Shown: piece by piece, positions 40,101 through 50,719 of the stretch
How the letters are laid out: each line of letters begins with the position of its first letter
How positions within the stretch are numbered: the first letter of the stretch is position 1
Assembly (NCBI GenBank): GCA_958298945.1
Contig: OY282610.1
Location: 25,940,233 to 26,004,232 of the forward strand
Source: Atherix ibis
Lineage: Eukaryota > Arthropoda > Insecta > Diptera > Athericidae
Direction of reading: 5' to 3'
Length of the DNA stretch: 64,000 nt
The notes under the pieces: generated by a model
Told to the model about the DNA's origin: nothing
The model's input: the letters and a program-made list of their open reading frames with translations, nothing else
The model's database searches: none
Translations under genes and position numbers: made by a program

Positions 40101-41441
40101 TCAAAATTAACTTTTATGATTAATTATAAAATTAACCAACAATTTATTATTTATGTATATGAATGTTTAAACGAAAAGAGATATCTTAAAAAAAAATGTT
40201 CAATAAAAATAATATGATAATAATAACAAAAAGTATTCTAATTAAAAAAGAGGAGGTCAGTTAGAGAGGTTATCGTAAATGATTATTTCAGTTGTTGTTT
40301 TTTTTCTTTCTACAATATATTTTTTGAACTTCATCAATTTTGCTATCAATAATAATTATGAAATATAACAAAATTGTTCATTTGTTAGTAAAATTTGATC
40401 TTTTATTAAAAACGAAGACTAAATAAATATTATGTAATATAATACGTGGTTTAAATTTTCAATTCGTGTTGAGATTTTTTTTTCTCTTGTGACAAAATCA
40501 TTTTGATTATGGAAAATATTATTTATTTTCTTCTTTTCTTTTTTATTAATATTTTAAAATTAATATTTTCTAATCTGTTCGAGATTAATTGAATTTTTAT
40601 TTTCGTTTCACATCAAATCATCATTGCAAATACAATGCAATGCCATCTAGCGGCGCAATCGATCATATGGAATCAATCTTTTTTGATTGACATACAACAA
40701 ATATTGAACGTGTACTTATGATCCTAATGCCTGTATCAATCGTCAAAACAGGCATGCGCACGCATGTTTTTGTATAAAACATTTGTAAGGTTTTTCATTA
40801 GACATTATATCAATTCAACTAATCGGATTATACATTTTTATTATAATTTTAGCCTACTTCTCTTTAAATTTTAATTTTTCTCTATTTTTAAAAAAAAAAA
40901 ATATTTAAATAAAATTATTATAAATTTTAGTTGTTTTTTTTTTATTTTCATAATAATTTACAAAAATTTCTTTTGTTGAAGTTTTTCCTAAAAGCTTTTC
41001 TCTAAAAAGTTTTCTCTGGTTTTGATAATTTTTCCAAATTGTTTTTTTTTGCAAATGTTTTTACTTTTCTATTTAAATATTTATAAAGAAAAAACACATA
41101 ACAATTACTTATTATTGGAGAAAAAAAAATTGCATTTCAATTTAAAATATTTTCAAATAATTCTTCGTCAAAAACAAACGATTTTACTACAACAAAAAAA
41201 TCTTTTTTGTGGGAATTTTTGATAAAATTACAATATAGTTTTTCGATGATTACTGATTTATTTTATGAATAAGTTAAAAAATGAAAAATAAATACAAATT
41301 AATGTAAATTTTAGTGGTCTTACCTTCACGAAGAAAACTGGACGAATCATAGTAGCAGACAACTTTACCGGCACTGTCAGCAATCGAAAGATTTTCGATA
41401 AACAGACAACCGAACACGGCTATCAGTAAAAGAAGTTTCAT
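28179..41441 (-). CDS. Idgf: Imaginal disc growth factor (chitinase-like secreted protein)
   Basis: Three coding exons (41324-41441, 28896-29453, 28179-28825) join in frame to 440 residues, the usual IDGF length (about 440). Exon 1 gives a signal peptide (MKLLLLIAVFGCLFIEN...) and the start of the mature protein, VVCYYDSSSFLREG. The family is glycosyl hydrolase 18-like, with LSVGG on strand 3 and FDGLDLAWQF at residues 146-155. The residue that is the catalytic Glu in active chitinases is Gln154, so the protein should bind rather than cut glycans, as known for IDGFs. Exon 3 carries KINVGIPMFG, TGVPPV, EAPVGPYT and the family C-terminus GYVRAKGLGGIAIFDLSLDDFRG...KYPILRAAKYRL. IDGFs act outside cells in growth, cuticle and wound responses (family knowledge). 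Intron 1 is about 11.9 kb and full of mobile elements; intron 2 is 70 bases. Which paralogue it is I cannot say. Confidence 0.95.
30493..30860 (+). mobile_element. Diverged relative of the CCTTAGATTA elements, partial
   Basis: It begins CTTAGATTGAATAACTACTG GACAGG. Bases 30690-30815 resemble 27245-27380 (TTTTAAAACGGCATTCT, ATACCGAACA, TTTTGACAGATATCGG). The right end is not identified and Helitron sequence follows. Confidence 0.45.
30870..31290 (-). mobile_element. Helitron helicase fragment (C-terminal, decayed)
   Basis: Minus-strand frames read, with shifts, LLLAPKNDVVNKINNRILLK and LPG, then TYKS-like, then VVGLNLENVTFAHDQL followed after a one-base shift by VACSRVETPESLFIFATNGK. These are the conserved C-terminal motifs of the Pif1-like helicase in Helitron RepHel proteins. 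Several stops and a frameshift mark it as dead. It sits inside IDGF intron 1. Confidence 0.8.
31560..32110 (+). mobile_element. R1-type LINE, 3' end
   Basis: The reading includes KLYRWRDSRREN, then GRWTHRLI, then CDGMVECAEYVFFYCARFNA, the R1 C-terminal zinc-knuckle pattern, with an open stretch 31798-31998 ending ...VLAITVLKELTTSE. Stops interrupt the upstream part. It lies in IDGF intron 1. Confidence 0.75.
32430..33192 (+). mobile_element. Jockey-type LINE, 3' end with poly(A)
   Basis: The conceptual reading NKRSNLTIKRKLLIYNRIIK then SIWTYVIKLW corresponds to the Jockey thumb (LLYKxIxKPIWTYGIxLWG). The element ends in an A-rich tail near 33177-33192. It is broken by stops. It lies in IDGF intron 1. 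Confidence 0.75.
33193..34860. other. IDGF intron 1, unassigned part
   Basis: No coding motif recognised. Bases 34810-34840 share GATACTGAAAGTGGGATGAA with the R1 remnant at 24287-24308, so a small LINE-derived piece directly precedes the satellite array. Confidence 0.4.
34861..36545 (+). repeat. Array of about 15-bp TAAAAATTTGTCAG units
   Basis: On the order of 100 diverged copies of TAAAAATTTGTCAG/CACTAAAAATTTATC occur without coding sense. A rarer variant containing AAAAGTGGGCACTA recurs near 35041, 35152, 35569, 35984 and 36398; the last four are spaced 414-417 bases, indicating a higher-order repeat. The same unit forms arrays at 44025-45075 (same orientation) and 46190-47520 (opposite orientation). 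It lies within IDGF intron 1. Confidence 0.9.
36560..36800 (-). mobile_element. Mariner transposase fragment
   Basis: The minus strand reads HLVTRHELDIRRSLLQRILT and KDLHIHSYKV*LTQELKPTD, the helix-turn-helix end and linker of mariner-family transposases. The flanking minus-strand frame 36817-37011 is not recognised. Confidence 0.75.
37090..37300 (+). mobile_element. Jockey-type LINE fragment
   Basis: LRIQIGHTALIQNFLFGNHP resembles the conserved RIGHTxLTHxYLL segment before the C-terminal zinc knuckle of Jockey-like elements. Frames are broken. Confidence 0.6.
38200..39360 (+). mobile_element. Mariner remnants, two decayed pieces
   Basis: From 38900 the reading is LKQNCHHR, SYFFINDG, then INDERYRSVIT-like and MWRYVPHS (matching the HQDGATCHTA region) and LPLAIASRKL-type C-terminal residues, parallel at nucleotide level to 59685-60230. 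Codons between KQNC and the SYFF segment are deleted. Upstream pieces at 38205-38300 and 38735-38830 share the ATTCATGAAAAGATACAC leader seen at 46001. Confidence 0.6.
39397..39720 (+). repeat. Direct repeat pair of CCCTATAGAACCGGTT-type sequence
   Basis: TATTATTGAAAAACCCTATA GAACCGGTTCTATTTTTC and a near copy 240 bases later share about 65 bases, including CGTGCTAG and TTTGCTACTAG. Probably ends of a miniature element; no target duplication was found. Confidence 0.5.
39760..41320. other. IDGF intron 1 near the donor, AT-rich
   Basis: Poly-A/T dominated. A less AT-rich patch is at 40615-40790. No gene seen. Confidence 0.4.
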
Positions 41442-42570
41442 TGCTTTTTTATTCCACGAATAGAATATAATTGTTTTAAAACCATTTTCGATGAATTTAA
41501 AGAAAAAAATAGAAATTAAGAGATGATGAAAAAAAAATATATTATTGTATAAATTCAAATAATTGAAAAAAAAAATTTATATAGAATAGAATAAATATGA
41601 TAAAAGAAATGTTTGATTATAAAATACAGTATTTAAATGAAAATTGAGATTATTTTTTCTGTTAAGCAATATTTAATATAGCACAAAAGCTAAACTAAAC
41701 TAAATAGAAAAATAACAAGAGTAAACTAAAAAAAAAACAAAACCGATCTGGTGTGTTCGTTATTACAAATTATAAACTAATAAAACTTGAAGGAAAAACA
41801 ATTTTTATTGTTTATTGTAAAATTCACAAATTTTATTTTGAAAATATTTTGAATTGGATTTCGGAAAATGAAGAAAATTCTATAATCAACTATTAAATAC
41901 GGATAGATAGCGTTTTTCTTTTATCACACAAAAATAAATTATATAATCGAGGAGAGACAAAAAAAAAATACTTTGCTTATTTTGATTTTTCCTGAATCCT
42001 TTTTGAATATATATTGTGCGAACAACACAAAACTAATGAACTTGACCACCTCAAACGATTGACTAAAGTACTCCGCTTCGATGGAATGCTTTTTAAACGA
42101 GGTGCGCTATTTCTCCACCAACATTAACCATTAACGCCATTACCATATTCAAAAGCTCCAGCAGCCATCAACACATCGACACAATTATGAGATGCAATGT
42201 TAAATTACGACCACATATACATGTATAAATTTTGTTTCGAGATCAGTCGTCAAGTATGTAACTTGAGAGGAGTAATTGTAATATGACTTTTCATTTAATA
42301 TGATTTTCTTTTAGATGTTTTTTCTTCCGTCATTGATGATTTGATTGTGGTTGTAGTGGTTGGGGGTGGGGGGGAGGTTGTTTAGGGGGATGAAAAGGAA
42401 GGAGCAGGCAGGTGTCCATCGTTAGTTCCGAGGTTATTATTTGAAATGAGAGTACTTGAATATTAACAAAGAAGTGTGAATTTATTTATATTTAAATGAG
42501 TTTGTAATATACAGTCTAGACAAAAATTATAGGATAAGTTTTGTATTAAATTAACTAATATTAATTCCTA
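41442..42570 (-). promoter_or_regulatory. Region upstream of the IDGF start codon
   Basis: It should contain the IDGF promoter and 5' leader, but I see no unambiguous TATA box or initiator. At 42354-42390 the plus strand has a G-run cluster (GGTTGGGGGTGGGGGGGAGG ... GGGGG), i.e. a C-rich stretch on the transcribed orientation with G-quadruplex potential. Confidence 0.35.
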
Positions 42571-42574
42571 TAAT

Positions 42575-43860
42575 ACAGGGTGTCTTTTAAGAACATTTTT
42601 CATAATATTTTCGTTGATTTCTGGTGTTATTTCAGCAATTACGTTTCGAATGTTGTTACCCTTAAGCATCGAGGTTGTAATTGGTTTGTTAGTGTACACC
42701 TTTTTCCTTTAAGTACCCCCATCATACGAAGGAAGTGGGAGGTTTCAAATCAAAGGTCGATATCATCACTTTTTGACACAAGTCGGCCGGGACATATTTC
42801 TCTCAAAGCACGAGCTGTTTATGATGTGGAACCGTTTTATGGGGACCGCATGTTCTTTAGGCCTAATTTATCCAATTTAAATACCCCAAGAAAAAGGCGC
42901 TTATTTTGAGAAACAAAAAAACAAGAACAGAAAATTTTGATAAAAGAAGAGAAAATCCACTTCGAATTATGTCTAATAAAAAATGCCTAATAATATAAAA
43001 GGAAGGTTCTTAAAAAGAGGTAAGTCCATGAGGAACTTAACCTCAAAAATTGGTAGATCTTTTACCCCCAAAGACTGGGTTCACTGTCAGACTGAAGTTT
43101 ATTTGGTTTCTTTTTCGAGTCATGACGACAAAAAATATTTTGGAGCTAAAAATGCCTACTCGTAGATTGATGGTAGCATACTAGACCTTGCAAATTAGTC
43201 TCCGTTAAACTTCTTCTGCTGGGAGAACTGTACATTTTTATGAAAGAAAATGAAATTGGCTTCAACTGCCTTAATACGGGCCCTAGTGGTGCACTCTGGT
43301 TTCAAACCACATGTTTAGCACATAATCGTGACCGATCTCATCGATATTTTGGATAACTTCCGAAGCGAACCTGTCTGTTTATTAACGAAGCCCCAGCCAA
43401 GTCGAAGTGTGCTTCGCCGCTCATAATGATTTTTTGCACAAAAATGGTGGATCCTATACCGAGTTGTAAAACTCGACCACTCCAGTCTCGCTGCCATTGA
43501 TGGTCATTTACCTGCAGCTATTGTGTCAATTGAATTTTAATCTTTTTTGAGAATTTTTAACAAACCTCAATTGTTGTGCACAACATCGATGAGAGGTACT
43601 TGGATATTCAGCAACATTGCATCAACCTTTTCAGATGTACGTTGGCTTAATTATCGCTCAATCTTCGCTTAATATCCCAGTGTATAAATATTTTTAAAAT
43701 TATTCATTATACGCTAAATGGTTGACTTGCTCGGCATATGATTAACACCAAAAAAGTCACGTAACTTTCTCTGCGTATCCACAATTGAACAATTATTTAA
43801 ATAAAATGTGTTAATAATTTCAACATGTTGTTTCGGTGTTAGATACTCCATAATAAATTG
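42575..43860 (-). mobile_element. Mariner-type element, decayed
   Basis: The minus strand starts MEYLTPKQHVEIINTFYLNN and CSIVDTQRKLRDFFGVNHMP, a mariner DNA-binding domain. Further on come IKIQLTQ, then KIIMSGEAHFDLAG (first catalytic Asp region appears as MSGEAHF, the Asp changed), then RFGSYPK. The far end carries CAGGGTGTCTTTTAAGAAC, which may be a terminal repeat. Multiple stops. It lies upstream of the IDGF start. Confidence 0.75.
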
Positions 43861-44024
43861 TTATCGACCATTCGCTACAACTGTCAAATGCCAACAGCCA
43901 AATGTCATTCAAACCAAAATGGCGTCCAAACAAAATAGATTTGGAACATCAAATTTAATGAGTTAATAATATATCAGTGAAATTTAAAATTAACAAAAAA
44001 AAATCAATTATTTCAGTTAAAATT

Positions 44025-45075
44025 TACCCGTAAAAGTTTGGCAATAAAAATTTGTCAGTACAAATTGTTTAGTCAAAATGTTCAGATTAAAAATTTCAAA
44101 AATAAAAACTTATCAGTGAAAAGTTCGTTAGTAAAAATTGGCAGTAAAAATTTGTCACTAAGATTTTTAAATAAAAACTTATCAGTAAAAATTTTCAGTT
44201 AGAATTTGTCAGCAAAAATTGTTCAGTAAAAATTGCTGAATAAAAAATTTTTCACTAAAAATTTGTCAGTAAAAATGTGTCACTAAAAATTTGTCAGTAA
44301 AAATTTGTCAGTAAAAATTGTTGAATAAAAACTTATCAGTAAAAATGTTCAGTTAGAATTTGTCAGCAAAAATTGTTCATTAAAAATTTATCAGTAAAAA
44401 GTGTTCAGTCAAAATTGTTCAGTAAAAACTTGTCCGCAAAAATTTTTCAGTAAAAATTGCTGAATAAAAATTTTTCACTAAAAATTTGTCAGAAAAAATT
44501 TGTCACTAAAAATTTGTCAGTAAAAATTTGTCAGTAAAAATTTTTCGGTACAAATTGTTGAATTTTTTATTTTTCTTATCAGTAAAAATGTTCAGTTAGA
44601 ATTTGTCAGCAAAAATTGTTCATTAAAAATTTATCAGTAAAAATTGTTCAGTCAAAATTGTTCAGTAAAAACTTGTCCGCAAAAATTTTTCAATAAAAAT
44701 TGCTGAATAAAAAATGTTCATTAAAAATGTTCAGTAAAAATTTGTCACTAAAAATTTTAAATAAAAACTTATTAGTAAAAATTGTCAGTTAGAATTTGTC
44801 ACTAAAAATTTGTCAGTAAATATTGCTGAATAAAAAATTTTTATTAAAAATATTCAGTAAAAATTTGTCACTAAAAATTTTAAATAAAAACTTATCAGTA
44901 AAGATGTTCAGTTAGAATTTGTCAGCAAAAATTGTTCATTAAAAATTTATCAGTAAAAAGTGTTCAGTCAAAATTGTTCAGTAAAAAGTTGTCCGCAAAA
45001 ATTTTTCAGTAAAAATTGCTGAATAAAAATTTTTCATTAAAAATGTTCAGTTAAAATTTCTTACAAAAATTTCAA
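44025..45075 (+). repeat. Satellite-like 15-mer array, + orientation
   Basis: Same TAAAAATTTGTCAG unit as in the IDGF intron. A longer module beginning ACTTATCAGTAAAAATGTTCAGTTAGAAT recurs near 44328, 44576 and 44888. Confidence 0.9.
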
Positions 45076-45379
45076 ATAATGTATATTATTAATTCATTAA
45101 ATTTGCTTATTTAAAATTGACATAAAAGTATCAATTATTTTTATGCAAAAAAATTATTAATTGCACAATGAAAATACATTTTACAGTCGAATTCATGTTC
45201 ATTTTTAATTCTATTTTAAAATTATTATTAACTTTGGAAATTTATTTCTCTATAATTATAAATAATTAAAATAAAAAAAAATTATTTTAAATTTAGAGAA
45301 GAAATTAGAAAATTTTTCAATATATTTTTTTTTAATAAATTAAACTTAAATTAAAAAAAATAAAATAAACCCTCACACG

Positions 45380-45880
45380 AAAACTAAAAGAACTGACCCT
45401 AATGGACGATGCTAACAATTACTACGACTCCTAGACGGTAGGTCAAAAATTGCAATAAAAAGGAAACGGTGCTGAAACCAATATGGACATACGGACTCGA
45501 ACTTTGGAAATCGACTAAGTATTCCAATTCCCATCGAATTTAAATCTTATAAGCTCGAATCCTTCGAAAAGTTATCAAATCCCCTTTTTGTACGAAACAC
45601 TGTTATTCGTTTGTGAACTATGCGTTCCTCGTTATAAAAAAGTCCATTCGCATCTATCTTACTATCCCAATCCTTTAGCAAAAGAACTGTTCACCCTCAA
45701 CCCTCCATTATACACCTATCGACGTTTGAAATGGCAATGGCCTCGCAATTTATTGAATTTATAAAATAAATTATGTCGTTTTTGGGGAGACATCGATAGT
45801 GTTTTCCCCTACATTTCTCCATGACCTAGTATCTTCCCTTAAAAAATTCGCTTGCTACAATTATATGTAATTTTAGATAA
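45380..45880 (+). mobile_element. Jockey-type LINE fragment
   Basis: Frames read KIAIKRK-VLKPIWTYGLEL and W, then YYPNPLAKELFTLNPP, parallel to the copy at 32.4-33.2 kb. It separates the two opposed satellite arrays. Confidence 0.65.
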
Positions 45881-45939
45881 TATTCAAATTTTTTTTAAAA
45901 TTAAAGAGTTTTTATATATGGTACAAGAAGATTTCCAAT

Positions 45940-46180
45940 AGGGGTGATATGTTTTCCAATGAAATGTCAACATCTTCTGTCACTGTCAACTGGGTTGCAA
46001 TTTATTCATGAAAAGATACACGCCTCAATAACGCTTTGAAATTATCTTATTAAAAAAAAATCGTTCTTTTATTGCAATTTAGTTGTGGACTTCTCCTTCG
46101 CAGATGAAGTACATTTCCATCTCTCTGAATCGGTGCATAAACAAAACTGTCGTTATTTATCGTATTGAAAATAATTTTAA
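45940..46180 (+). mobile_element. Mariner fragment ending at the KQNCR motif
   Basis: It reads DFSFADEVHFHLSESVHKQN then CR, the region around the first catalytic Asp of mariner, then stops abruptly after AACAAAACTGTCG where other sequence and the inverted array begin. Confidence 0.7.
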
Positions 46181-46189
46181 TTGAAAATA

Positions 46190-47520
46190 TTTTTTACTGA
46201 AAATAATTTAAACTAAAAATAGTTTTACTGACAAATTTTTATTGATAACTTTTTACTGACAAATTTTTAGTGATAAATTTTTACTGACAAATTTTAACTG
46301 AACAATTTTTACTGAAAATTTTTACTAACGAATTTTTCACTGACAAATGTTTATTGAAAAATTTTTACAGACAAATTTTTACTGACTAATTTTTACTGAA
46401 CAATTTTTACTGAAAATGTTTACTGATAAATTTTAATGGCAAATTTTTACTGATAAATTTTAAGTGACAAATTTTTAGTGACAAATTTTTACTGACAAAT
46501 TTTTGCTGAACAATTTTTACTGAACAATTGTTATTGAACCATTTTTACTGAACAATTTTTACAGATAATTTTTTTCTTACAAATTCTAACTGAAAATTTT
46601 TACTGACATATTTTTACCATCAAATTTTTACTAACAAATTTTTAGTGAACAATTTTTATTGAACAATTTTTATTGAACAATTTTTACAGACAATTTTTAT
46701 TAACAAATTCTTACTGACAACTTTTTAGTGATAAATTTTAACTGAACATTTTTAATAAAAAATTTTTACTGACAAATTTTTACTGACAAATTCTAGTTGA
46801 AAATTTTTACTGATAAGGTTTTATTTAAAATTTTCGGTGACAACTTTTTACTAAACAATTTTTACTGAACAACTTTCACCGAACAATTTTTACTGAGCAA
46901 TTTTTGCTGAAAAATTCTAACAGAAAATTTTTACTGATAAGTTTTTATTTAAAATTTTTATTGACAAATTTTTACTGACAACATTTTATTGAACAATTTT
47001 TACTGAAAAATTTGTGCTCAGCAATTTTTACTGAAAAGTTTTTACTGACAAATTCTAATTGAACATTTTTACTAATAAGTTTTTATGTAAAATTTTTACT
47101 GACAAATATTTCCTTACAAATATTTACTGAACAATTTTTGCTGACAAATTCTAACTGAAATTTTTACTGATAAATTTTTATTTAAGATTTTTAGTGACAA
47201 ATTTTTACTGCCAAATTTTTACTGACAAATTCTAATTAAAAATTTTTACTAATAATTTTTTATTTAAAATTTTTACTGAAAAATTTTTACTGACGAGTTT
47301 TTACTGACAAATTTTTAGTGACAAATTTTTACTGACAAATTTTAACTAAACAATTTTTACTGATAAATTTTTACTGACAAATTTTAACTAAACAATTTTT
47401 ACTGTCAATTTTTACTGATAAATTTTTACTGACAAATTTTAACTAAACAATTTTAACTGTCAATTTTTACTGACAAATTTTTACTAACAAACTTTTTACT
47501 GAAAATTTAAAAATAAAATT
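46190..47520 (-). repeat. Satellite-like 15-mer array, inverted orientation
   Basis: The unit CTGACAAATTTTTA is the reverse complement of the array at 44.0-45.1 kb. The two arrays therefore form a large imperfect inverted repeat around LINE and mariner debris. Confidence 0.9.
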
Positions 47521-47529
47521 TCGTTAAAA

Positions 47530-48825
47530 ATTTTAGGTAATTAAAAAAAAAAGTTGTCCATTCCTCTACACCCCCACCTCCTCCCCCCTGGCTAAAATTA
47601 TAATAAAAAAAAGTTCATGTACAATTTATAAGACGTGTCTAAATATTTCTTAGCTTTACTGTACAGTCTTAGAAACATTAAAACTCGTATTAATTATTGT
47701 GCGGTAAAGCAGTAAAATTAAAAAAAAAAAACGGACTTGTGTACACGTTAACTACTACAATTATAAGTGCTCTCAGTCAGGGGAATTTTTGTCATTCTGC
47801 TTCTCACTTAATTCGACTTAACCTACACACTTGAGTAATTTCAATAAAAATTTAACAACGAAAAATAAAATTGAAAAAATAAATAAATAAATTAAAACAA
47901 CAACTAAACGACTACTACGGATAATCTCATTGTTAAAAATATAAAAATTACGGTGTCATGTGCTTGAATTGGCAGTAAATGGTAAATGAGTAATTGACCG
48001 TTCTAACATTTTATATATTTTTCTTTTTATTTGAATTTTCTAAATTCGAAAATAACAATAACGTAACGTTCGCCTATAAATGCATCCTAATTGAGACACA
48101 TCTGCAATAATGCGAAGTGGAAATTTTTTGTATATAAATTTAGCATAATTTCGTAGAAAAATGAACAAATTTCCTATTTTTGCGATGGAAAATTCAAGAC
48201 GTTATTTAAGATGGTCACATTTCAAGAATAATTTGATATGATAAGCTTTTTGCTTTGTTTTATTTTGTTTTGCCTATTGTAGTCGAGCGTGAATAAATTA
48301 GAACGAAAAATGAAGAGATAAAAACGATAGTGTGAACAAGACAACAGCAGTAGTAGTGGAATCTGGCGGCACAAATACGAGCATAAATGCAGCGACAAGG
48401 ACCAGTGGTATTGCGATCGTGTCTGGGGGAGGGCAGGGGGTAGTCAAATCTTACGCTTATTAAATGAAAATTCACATTTGCTGAAATTTAATTTTCTACT
48501 ATTAATGCCTCTCACGTGCAATTGAATTTATTACGTATTGTTTTTCATTTGTCCGTCCGTCAATATGGAGCATACAATTGAATTCTTGCTAATTTTGTGT
48601 CCATCAATAATTCAAGTTCACCTGAAATTGGTCATGAAACTGATGATATATAAAAACAAAAATAAAAAATCATTTTTAAAAAAATATCGTAAATATCGGA
48701 AACCTGATCCGTTCATATTGGTAAGCTACGCTAGAAATCGTATATTCCAATAAACTGTACGTGTGTTAGGTTTTTTTTTTATAAATACAAGTGTAGATTT
48801 ATAAGAGAGTATATGAAAAATATCG
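47530..48825. other. Spacer with C- and G-rich patches
   Basis: C-rich CACCCCCACCTCCTCCCCCC at 47568-47587 and a G-rich GGGGGAGGGCAGGGGGTAG at 48425-48443. No gene supported; the open frames here show no known motif. Confidence 0.4.
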
Positions 48826-48831
48826 ACTAGA

Positions 48832-48875
48832 TCCCGTGGTGACGAACCTAGGGCATGCGTGGCCGAGATGACATG
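48832..48875 (+). mobile_element. hAT-like terminal sequence
   Basis: CGTGGTGACGAACCTAGGGC followed by ATGCGTGG resembles hAT ends of the form CAGxGGTGGCGAACCTxTGGCACGCGTGCC. No transposase or target duplication was found. Confidence 0.35.
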
Positions 48876-48989
48876 TTTATCAGTTTAGTTGGCATGTAAC
48901 AATTAACAGATTTTTTTTTTAAATAGATAAACGGACTTCATTTTTAAAAGGGGTCCACCAATGAGAACTTTTTTTTTTAAATTTCAAAT

Positions 48990-50710
48990 GGAATACACAT
49001 TTTGTATAAAAATTTCAGCATTCTTTATTGAAATATATTGTAAAGACTTTACCATTTATGAATAAAAAACATTTTTTAACGATTGTCCAACACGACTACG
49101 TTTACAGACATTGATCATTTTCGATCACATTTTATGTAGCCCTACAAGAAGAAGTCCAACGGCATTAAATCGCATAATTTTGGTGGCCAATCCACATCAC
49201 CTCTTTGTGAAATTATACGTTCATTAAATTTGGTTTTCAATAAATCGATTATTTCTTGGGCAGTGTGGCACGCGTAGCGCCGTTCTCTTACCATGTTCAT
49301 CATTAAAAATAGGCCATAAAAATTTTTTTACCATGTCTCTGTAGACCCATCGTCATTTTCCCAAAAAAAAAATACCGACTAATTATGCAGGGACACGTGG
49401 TTGTTCAATAACTGCTCTTGGATTTTTAGATTTCCAAATGCGTCTAACAAATTCTTGTCAACATAGCCGTCTAAGTGAAAGTGAGCTTCGTCCAAGAAGA
49501 TGATTTTTTCTGAATAACGTTCAAAATTTGACGATGAAAATGATCTGTTGGCTTTAATTCTTCCACCCATTGGACCTTATAAGACTCCAGAGCCATTGTG
49601 TGGACAGGCCCACTTGTTGAGAACTTCGTAAAACCGATAAAACTGGATCCTCTGCCACCCGTTCACTAACCGAAGCAATATTTTCAGCTCTTGATTTTCA
49701 GGTACGATCACATAATATTTTTGGTATATTTTGTCAAATGTCAAATGTCAAATGTCAAATTTTTCTCCACGGATAAGGATCATTTTTCGCCAAGTGGATT
49801 CATTAAATAGCACAATTGTCATGTGTGTGGCTCTGAAAATCCTCAAGTGATAGTACAGAAACTATTGTGTTCTCGTAAAGTAACTGCCTGGTGTGCATTT
49901 TAGTCTGCAGGTCATATTTTTATGGAAATGAAGAAGCAGAGAGGGCTACCATTGATTCGGAGAATTCTTTATGGCCTAAACTTTAAAGTTTTAATCTGAA
50001 CCACAGGTGGTGTCAATAAGACAGCACCACAAGCCACACAAAACGACAAATTTTGGATTTATTAAACAAAAAGTTCTTGGAACGCGTAATTTCTTCAGCG
50101 ATGAGGTTCATTAATCGCTTTATAGATACATCAATAAACAAAATTGACATATATGTGGCTCTGAAAATCCTCAAGTGACCGTGCAGAAACTATTTTGTTC
50201 TCGAAAAGTGACAGTCTGGTGTGCATTTTAGTCTGCAGGTCATATCTTTATGTAAAAGCAAAAGAAGAGATGACTACCGTTGATTCGGAGAATTTGTATG
50301 GCCTGAACTTTAAAGTTTTAATCTGGACCACATGTGGTGTCAATAAAACAGCACCACAAGCCATACAATACAACAAATTTTGGCTTTATTGAGCAAAAAG
50401 TTATTATAACGCATAATTTCTTCAGCGATGAGGTTCATTAATCGCTTGATGGATACACCAGTAAACAAAATTATCATGTGTGTGGCTTCGAAAATCCTCA
50501 TATGATAGTAGAGAAACTATTTTATTTATATAATATTTTTGGTATATTTTGTATCAAATTCTTTATTGATGGACGATCATTACGACCAAAAATATCCCGA
50601 GTTTTACGAAATGCGGCTTTTATAGATCGGCCATTTTTATAATGAATTTGAATTATTTAAATAAAATGTTCGACCAAAATTGAAAATTTCATAATAAATG
50701 GTAAACATTC
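48990..50710 (-). mobile_element. Mariner (DD41D-like), minus strand, split by filler DNA
   Basis: The N-terminal part (50.53-50.70 kb) reads GRSIKAAFRKTRDIFGRNDR PSIK. The rest (49.73 down to 49.0 kb) reads RAENIASVSERVAEDP, SSQQVGLSTQWLWS, KIIFLDEAHFHLDGYVDK, then TAQEIIDLLKTKFNERIISQ, RGDVDWPPKLCDLMPLDFFL. The two parts were once contiguous but are separated by about 795 bases of opposite-strand mariner sequence (49735-50529). Both junctions carry the same 23 bases starting ATAATATTTTTGGTATATTT. Stops throughout; not functional. Confidence 0.8.
49735..50529 (+). repeat. Filler made of about 325-bp mariner-derived tandem units
   Basis: About 2.3 units in which TCTGAAAATCCTCAAG recurs near 49830, 50160 and 50485. 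Each unit is a decayed transposase stretch from KQNCHVCGSENPQV through VTVWCAF to the ERIISSAMRF region, looped head to tail. It is homologous, including its first 50 bases, to the block starting near 53790 about 4 kb away. Confidence 0.8.
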
Positions 50711-50719
50711 TTTTGTGCA

